From Aphelocoma coerulescens (lineage: Eukaryota > Chordata > Aves > Passeriformes > Corvidae): 64,000 bases of DNA. Below, in pieces: positions 57,195-64,000 of the stretch. A program made the position numbers and the translations under genes. The notes below the pieces were generated by a model. That model saw only the letters and a list, made by a program, of their open reading frames with translations, was not told the origin of the DNA and ran no database searches. The stretch's first letter is position 1. Every line of letters starts with the position of its first letter. Where the stretch lies: assembly GCF_041296385.1 (NCBI RefSeq), contig NW_027183949.1:2268501-2332500 (forward strand), in the 5' to 3' direction.

Positions 57195-59462
57195 TTTGGC
57201 AATGGCTCTGCTCCAGGATGGCATGCTGCAGAGAATGCAGGTAGATTTTGTGCTCACTCCTGGCATGCAGCTGGACAATAAAGCCTGATCCAGCCCCCCC
57301 TCAGCATATGTCCGGCTCTGGCATTGGGGCGGGGCAACTTTGGGAGCAGCCCCAGCCCTGCTCCTGCTCCCGGCTGGGCACCCAGCTGCTGGGACACAGG
57401 TGTGTCCTGATGCCACCGTCTACTCCTTTGAGAAGGGGAGGACAGAGTGCATCAGGGAGTTTGGTGTGGCTTACATGCGGCAAGGAGAAGGTGCAGCCCC
57501 AAACTGGCTTTCACTTCTAGAACCTTTTGCTATTGCGGGAGCAGCTGCTGGAGCTTTTCAACCGAGCTGCAAGAGTGAAAAGTGTGATGGCATGTCTATC
57601 TGAGAAGGAAGGTTCGGTGCCGCAGCCTGTTGTGCACAATTTATATGCTGATAAGAGAAGGGGGTGCTTTTGGAACGTTTTCCTTCCTGACACTTCTGTC
57701 TCTGTGAGCTTTAGCTGCTTGGACTCAGGGATACCGAAGGTATGTGAAAGTGACTGGGATGCGAGAATCATGTTGCACAGGGAACAGGGAAGGTCAGCAA
57801 ATGTTTCCTGTCCTGGCACATCTCTCAGTCTGAACTGCAGCTGCAGATGCTTCACTTCCGCCAAGGACTCTGCCACCTTGAGAGAAGGATGCGCTCTATG
57901 GAGTTGAGAAAGAAAGTGCGTCTCACTAGCTTCTTTCCTCTACTTCATAGACAGCAAAGGGGCTATGAAAGGCAGCACTGGCTTTTTGTTCTAGGACTTC
58001 TTCTTTACAAGCAGCTGCTGGATGTTTGGAAGGGGGTTTGGGATATGCAAAAATGAGAGGCTAAGATGGTAAGAGGGTAAGATGGAAGTCATCTGGCAAA
58101 AGCAGAGCTCACAAAAGGGCCAGCTGAGAAAGCTCTTGCTGCCTACAACTTCAACTGCACCCCTCAAAGCAGCAGCACACACGCTGCTCTCGGCACTTTC
58201 CTTCTCAGCTCTACGCACCATCCTAAGCCTTGCCTCTCCCACACTCAGGATCCAAAGACAACGGCACCAGGGACTGCTCACACACTAAAGGCACCAGGAC
58301 AAAAGGCTCACCAGCTTGGCCTTTGCATTCCCGCTGACAGCTCCACAGCTTGAACCCAGAGAACTGCCTGCTGCCAACAGCCTTTCCAATCACTCTGAGC
58401 ACCTCATGACAAGGAGTGTGGGGAATGAATCTCCAGCAGCCTCCTGCCCCAGGCTGTCCCCCGGGAGCAGCCCTGCTCCAGGCCGTGACTGCCACCTGCA
58501 CAGCCAAAGGACCCAGAGCCGGTGTTACACACCACGGCTGTGCCTGGCACAGAGACACCAGTGGCCACACAAGTGGCCATGGCACTGTCCACACACAGTC
58601 CCTGCTGCTGCTCCCCCAGCCGCTGGCACCAACTCCCAGCCACCCACTCCTAAAGCCACGGGGCCCACTGGGACACTGCGGGGGCTCGTGGAAGCCAGCG
58701 GCCATTGTGACACAGCGGGGCTGCACAGAGCCCACGGTGCTTTGTGACCCGTGGCTCCCAGGAGAGCCTTTGTGATGCTGGGGAACTACAAGGAAGCCTG
58801 GCTCCTCTGTGACACCACCACAGAAGCTCAGGGGAGCCCTGGAGACCGTGCTGATGCTATTGAACCTGATGCAACCCTGCCTCCTCTGTGACACCACAGA
58901 AGCTCTTGGAGCCCTGGAGACCGTGGTGATGCTATGGAACCTGATGCAACCCTGCCTCCTCTGTGACACCACAGAACCTCTGGGAGCTCTGGAGACCGTG
59001 CTGATGCTATGGAACCTGATGCAACCCTGCCTCCACTGTGACACCACAGAAGCTCAGGGAGCCCTGGAGACTGTGCTGATGCTATGGAACCTGATGCAAC
59101 CCTGCCTCCACTGTGACACCACAGAACCTCTGGGAGCCCTGGAGACCGTGCTGATGCTATGGAACCTGATGCAACCCTGCCTCCACTGTGACACCACAGA
59201 AGCTCGGGGAGCTCTGCAGACCGTGGGGATGCTGGCGAAGCTGACGGAACCCTGGGCACCACAGTGACGCTATGGAACCTGGTGGAACCGAGGGGCCACA
59301 GTGACACTGTGGGGCCTTTTGGAAGCAACAGGACCCTGGTGGGAAGCCACGGGATGATTAATCCTGCACGAACCTGCTCCAGGTGGGCTCCTCTCTCCCG
59401 GCTTCCACAGGTGCTGCTAGGATCCCACTCCGGCACTGGCTTGGCACGGGCTCACGGCTTCC
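57195..59462 (+). repeat. Macrosatellite unit 14 (2268 bp, long type)
   Basis: Markers TGGAACG, GATACC, GGCCGTGAC. Five 75-bp copies, one with GAGCTCTGGAG. Units 12-13 and 14-15 look like related 4386-bp dimers. Confidence 0.95.
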
Positions 59463-61580
59463 TTTGGCAATGGCTCTGCTCCAGGATGGCATGCTGCAGA
59501 GAATGCAGGTAGATTTTGTGCTCACTCCTGGCATGCAGCTGGACAATAAAGCCTGATCCAGCCCCCCCTCAGCATATGTCCGGCTCTGGCATTGGGGCGG
59601 GGCAACTTTGGGAGCAGCCCCAGCCCTGCTCCTGCTCCCGGCTGGGCACCCAGCTGCTGGGACACAGGTGTGTCCTGATGCCACCGTCTACTCCTTTGAG
59701 AAGGGGAGGACAGAGTGCATCAGGGAGTTTGGTGTGGCTTACATGCGGCAAGGAGAAGGTGCAGCCCCAAACTGGCTTTCACTTCTAGAACCTTTTGCTA
59801 TTGCGGGAGCAGCTGCTGGAGCTTTTCAACCGAGCTGCAAGAGTGAAAAGTGTGATGGCATGTCTATCTGAGAAGGAAGGTTCGGTGCCGCAGCCTGTTG
59901 TGCACAATTTATATGCTGATAAGAGAAGGGGGTGCTTTTGGAACGTTTTCCTTCCTGACACTTCTGTCTCTGTGAGCTTTAGCTGCTTGGACTCAGGGAT
60001 ACCGAAGGTATGTGAAAGTGACTGGGATGCGAGAATCATGTTGCACAGGGAACAGGGAAGGTCAGCAAATGTTTCCTGTCCTGGCACATCTCTCAGTCTG
60101 AACTGCAGCTGCAGATGCTTCACTTCCGCCAAGGACTCTGCCACCTTGAGAGAAGGATGCGCTCTATGGAGTTGAGAAAGAAAGTGCGTCTCACTAGCTT
60201 CTTTCCTCTACTTCATAGACAGCAAAGGGGCTATGAAAGGCAGCACTGGCTTTTTGTTCTAGGACTTCTTCTTTACAAGCAGCTGCTGGATGTTTGGAAG
60301 GGGGTTTGGGATATGCAAAAATGAGAGGCTAAGATGGTAAGAGGGTAAGATGGAAGTCATCTGGCAAAAGCAGAGCTCACAAAAGGGCCAGCTGAGAAAG
60401 CTCTTGCTGCCTACAACTTCAACTGCACCCCTCAAAGCAGCAGCACACACGCTGCTCTCGGCACTTTCCTTCTCAGCTCTACGCACCATCCTAAGCCTTG
60501 CCTCTCCCACACTCAGGATCCAAAGACAACGGCACCAGGGACTGCTCACACACTAAAGGCACCAGGACAAAAGGCTCACCAGCTTGGCCTTTGCATTCCC
60601 GCTGACAGCTCCACAGCTTGAACCCAGAGAACTGCCTGCTGCCAACAGCCTTTCCAATCACTCTGAGCACCTCATGACAAGGAGTGTGGGGAATGAATCT
60701 CCAGCAGCCTCCTGCCCCAGGCTGTCCCCCGGGAGCAGCCCTGCTCCAGGCTGTGACTGCCACCTGCACAGCCAAAGGACCCAGAGCCGGTGTTACACAC
60801 CACGGCTGTGCCTGGCACAGAGACACCAGTGGCCACACAAGTGGCCATGGCACTGTCCACACACAGTCCCTGCTGCTGCTCCCCCAGCCGCTGGCACCAA
60901 CTCCCAGCCACCCACTCCTAAAGCCACGGGGCCCACTGGGACACTGCGGGGGCTCGTGGAAGCCAGCGGCCATTGTGACACAGCGGGGCTGCACAGAGCC
61001 CACGGTGCTTTGTGACCCGTGGCTCCCAGGAGAGCCTTTGTGATGCTGGGGAACTACAAGGAAGCCTGGCTCCTCTGTGACACCACCACAGAAGCTCAGG
61101 GGAGCCCTGGAGACCGTGCTGATGCTATTGAACCTGATGCAACCCTGCCTCCTCTGTGACACCACAGAAGCTCTTGGAGCCCTGGAGACCGTGGTGATGC
61201 TATGGAACCTGATGCAACCCTGCCTCCACTGTGACACCACAGAACCTCTGGGAGCCCTGGAGACCGTGCTGATGCTATGGAACCTGATGCAACCCTGCCT
61301 CCACTGTGACACCACAGAAGCTCGGGGAGCTCTGCAGACCGTGGGGATGCTGGCGAAGCTGACGGAACCCTGGGCACCACAGTGACGCTATGGAACCTGG
61401 TGGAACCGAGGGGCCACAGTGACACTGTGGGGCCTTTTGGAAGCAACAGGACCCTGGTGGGAAGCCACGGGATGATTAATCCTGCACGAACCTGCTCCAG
61501 GTGGGCTCCTCTCTCCCGGCTTCCACAGGTGCTGCTAGGATCCCACTCCGGCACTGGCTTGGCACGGGCTCACGGCTTCC
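59463..61580 (+). repeat. Macrosatellite unit 15 (2118 bp, short type)
   Basis: Same markers and three 75-bp copies as unit 13. Confidence 0.95.
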
Positions 61581-63848
61581 TTTGGCAATGGCTCTGCTCC
61601 AGGATGGCATGCTGCAGAGAATGCAGGTAGATTTTGTGCTCACTCCTGGCATGCAGCTGGACAATAAAGCCTGATCCAGCCCCCCCTCAGCATATGTCCG
61701 GCTCTGGCATTGGGGCGGGGCAACTTTGGGAGCAGCCCCAGCCCTGCTCCTGCTCCCGGCTGGGCACCCAGCTGCTGGGACACAGGTGTGTCCTGATGCC
61801 ACCGTCTACTCCTTTGAGAAGGGGAGGACAGAGTGCATCAGGGAGTTTGGTGTGGCTTACATGCGGCAAGGAGAAGGTGCAGCCCCAAACTGGCTTTCAC
61901 TTCTAGAACCTTTTGCTATTGCGGGAGCAGCTGCTGGAGCTTTTCAACCGAGCTGCAAGAGTGAAAAGTGTGATGGCATGTCTATCTGAGAAGGAAGGTT
62001 CGGTGCCGCAGCCTGTTGTGCACAATTTATATGCTGATAAGAGAAGGGGGTGCTTTTGCAACGTTTTCCTTCCTGACACTTCTGTCTCTGTGAGCTTTAG
62101 CTGCTTGGACTCAGGGATACCGAAGGTATGTGAAAGTGACTGGGATGCGAGAATCATGTTGCACAGGGAACAGGGAAGGTCAGCAAATGTTTCCTGTCCT
62201 GGCACATCTCTCAGTCTGAACTGCAGCTGCAGATGCTTCACTTCCGCCAAGGACTCTGCCACCTTGAGAGAAGGATGCGCTCTATGGAGTTGAGAAAGAA
62301 AGTGCGTCTCACTAGCTTCTTTCCTCTACTTCATAGACAGCAAAGGGGCTATGAAAGGCAGCACTGGCTTTTTGTTCTAGGACTTCTTCTTTACAAGCAG
62401 CTGCTGGATGTTTGGAAGGGGGTTTGGGATATGCAAAAATGAGAGGCTAAGATGGTAAGAGGGTAAGATGGAAGTCATCTGGCAAAAGCAGAGCTCACAA
62501 AAGGGCCAGCTGAGAAAGCTCTTGCTGCCTACAACTTCAACTGCACCCCTCAAAGCAGCAGCACACACGCTGCTCTCGGCACTTTCCTTCTCAGCTCTAC
62601 GCACCATCCTAAGCCTTGCCTCTCCCACACTCAGGATCCAAAGACAACGGCACCAGGGACTGCTCACACACTAAAGGCACCAGGACAAAAGGCTCACCAG
62701 CTTGGCCTTTGCATTCCCGCTGACAGCTCCACAGCTTGAACCCAGAGAACTGCCTGCTGCCAACAGCCTTTCCAATCACTCTGAGCACCTCATGACAAGG
62801 AGTGTGGGGAATGAATCTCCAGCAGCCTCCTGCCCCAGGCTGTCCCCCGGGAGCAGCCCTGCTCCAGGCCGTGACTGCCACCTGCACAGCCAAAGGACCC
62901 AGAGCCGGTGTTACACACCACGGCTGTGCCTGGCACAGAGACACCAGTGGCCACACAAGTGGCCATGGCACTGTCCACACACAGTCCCTGCTGCTGCTCC
63001 CCCAGCCGCTGGCACCAACTCCCAGCCACCCACTCCTAAAGCCACGGGGCCCACTGGGACACTGCGGGGGCTCGTGGAAGCCAGCGGCCATTGTGACACA
63101 GCGGGGCTGCACAGAGCCCACGGTGCTTTGTGACCCGTGGCTCCCAGGAGAGCCTTTGTGATGCTGGGGAACTACAAGGAAGCCTGGCTCCTCTGTGACA
63201 CCACCACAGAAGCTCAGGGGAGCCCTGGAGACCGTGCTGATGCTATTGAACCTGATGCAACCCTGCCTCCTCTGTGACACCACAGAAGCTCTTGGAGCCC
63301 TGGAGACCGTGGTGATGCTATGGAACCTGATGCAACCCTGCCTCCTCTGTGACACCACAGAACCTCTGGGAGCTCTGGAGACCGTGCTGATGCTATGGAA
63401 CCTGATGCAACCCTGCCTCCACTGTGACACCACAGAAGCTCAGGGAGCCCTGGAGACTGTGGTGATGCTATGGAACCTGATGCAACCCTGCCTCCACTGT
63501 GACACCACAGAACCTCTGGGAGCCCTGGAGACCGTGCTGATGCTATGGAACCTGATGCAACCCTGCCTCCACTGTGACACCACAGAAGCTCGGGGAGCTC
63601 TGCAGACCGTGGGGATGCTGGCGAAGCTGACGGAACTCTGGGCACCACAGTGACGCTATGGAACCTGGTGGAACCGAGGGGCCACAGTGACACTGTGGGG
63701 CCTTTTGGAAGCAACAGGACCCTGGTGGGAAGCCACGGGATGATTAATCCTGCACGAACCTGCTCCAGGTGGGCTCCTCTCTCCCGGCTTCCACAGGTGC
63801 TGCTAGGATCCCACTCCGGCACTGGCTTGGCACGGGCTCACGGCTTCC
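61581..63848 (+). repeat. Macrosatellite unit 16 (2268 bp, long type)
   Basis: Same markers as unit 10, including GGAACTCTGG near 63634. Five 75-bp copies. Confidence 0.95.
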
Positions 63849-64000
63849 TTTGGCAATGGCTCTGCTCCAGGATGGCATGCTGCAGAGAATGCAGGTAGAT
63901 TTTGTGCTCACTCCTGGCATGCAGCTGGACAATAAAGCCTGATCCAGCCCCCCCTCAGCATATGTCCGGCTCTGGCATTGGGGCGGGGCAACTTTGGGAG
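63849..64000 (+). repeat. Macrosatellite unit 17, cut by the window edge
   Basis: The first 152 bases of a further unit, including its AATAAA; the array continues to the right. Confidence 0.95.

Larger units (their letters stand above)
28314..64000 (+). repeat. Macrosatellite array: 16 complete units and part of a 17th, 2.1-2.27 kb each
   Basis: Head-to-tail units start at each TTTGG(C/G)AATGGCTCTG and are nearly identical. Complete-unit lengths in order: 2268, 2193, 2268, 2193, 2268, 2268, 2265, 2118, 2118, 2268, 2268, 2268, 2118, 2268, 2118, 2268. Length steps of 75 bp come from an internal minisatellite (5, 4 or 3 full copies). Each unit carries an AATAAA 82 bases from its start, several open frames on both strands, and a segment (ACAGTGACACTGTGGGGCC) that is the reverse complement of the minisatellite at 85-925. 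The array runs past the window edge. No transposon ends, tRNA, rRNA or known gene was recognised in the unit. Strand is given by the orientation of the AATAAA only. Confidence 0.97.

Noticed and set aside
28314..64000. Treating the regularly spaced units as a CRISPR array or rRNA cluster
   Set aside because: Units are kilobases long with no short repeat-spacer pattern, no cas-like genes and no rRNA-like conserved segments; the context is a vertebrate genome.

Overview
This window looks like nuclear DNA of a bird, most likely a passerine. The evidence is a single-exon olfactory receptor of the bird-expanded OR14-like type, a C2H2 zinc-finger gene of the family whose core starts [13 protein letters not shown]-kinase-like fragments, a gammaretrovirus-like endogenous retrovirus (ERV), and GC-rich, minisatellite-rich sequence typical of small chromosomes. 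There is no sign of bacterial, phage or plasmid organisation. Species and family calls come from recognising motifs, not from a search.

Layout. 1-5.3 kb: degenerate minisatellite, then an OR14-like olfactory receptor gene on the + strand (2265-3233) and non-coding DNA. 5.3-14.7 kb: an AT-rich block with no recognisable host gene. A pol-deleted ERV on the - strand (9397-14064) sits in it, with two LTRs of 638 bp that are identical by eye, a primer-binding site matching tRNA-His, gag remnants and an env transmembrane-subunit remnant. 14.7-18.5 kb: a CpG-rich start region leading into a zinc-finger gene on the + strand. Four exons with canonical splice sites (15426-15505, 16099-16138, 16931-17009, 17196-18118) give one uninterrupted 373-codon frame. 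Its first exon encodes a hydrophobic leader resembling an MHC class II beta signal peptide. 18.5-23.6 kb: microsatellites, two PIM-kinase-like pseudogene fragments, and a minisatellite built on TGTGATGTCACA. 23.6-27.2 kb: remains of a second, much older retrovirus on the - strand (possible LTR, env, integrase, RNase H). 27.2-28.3 kb: more of the minisatellite family seen at the window start.

28,314-64,000: more than half the window is one head-to-tail macrosatellite with 16 complete units and part of a 17th, running off the right edge. Unit length is 2268 bp or shorter by whole 75-bp steps (2193, 2118), plus one unit with a 3-bp deletion (2265). Each unit holds an internal 75-bp minisatellite of 3-5 copies. 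Diagnostic bases divide units into a long and a short subfamily that partly alternate, and the first four units form two copies of a 4461-bp dimer. I could not assign a gene function to the unit. It carries several open frames on both strands, but differences between units give no sign that any is protected as protein.

The supportable host genes are the olfactory receptor and the zinc-finger gene; nothing indicates an operon-like or cooperating system. The most unusual items are the macrosatellite, the leader-plus-zinc-finger exon structure, and the very young defective provirus.
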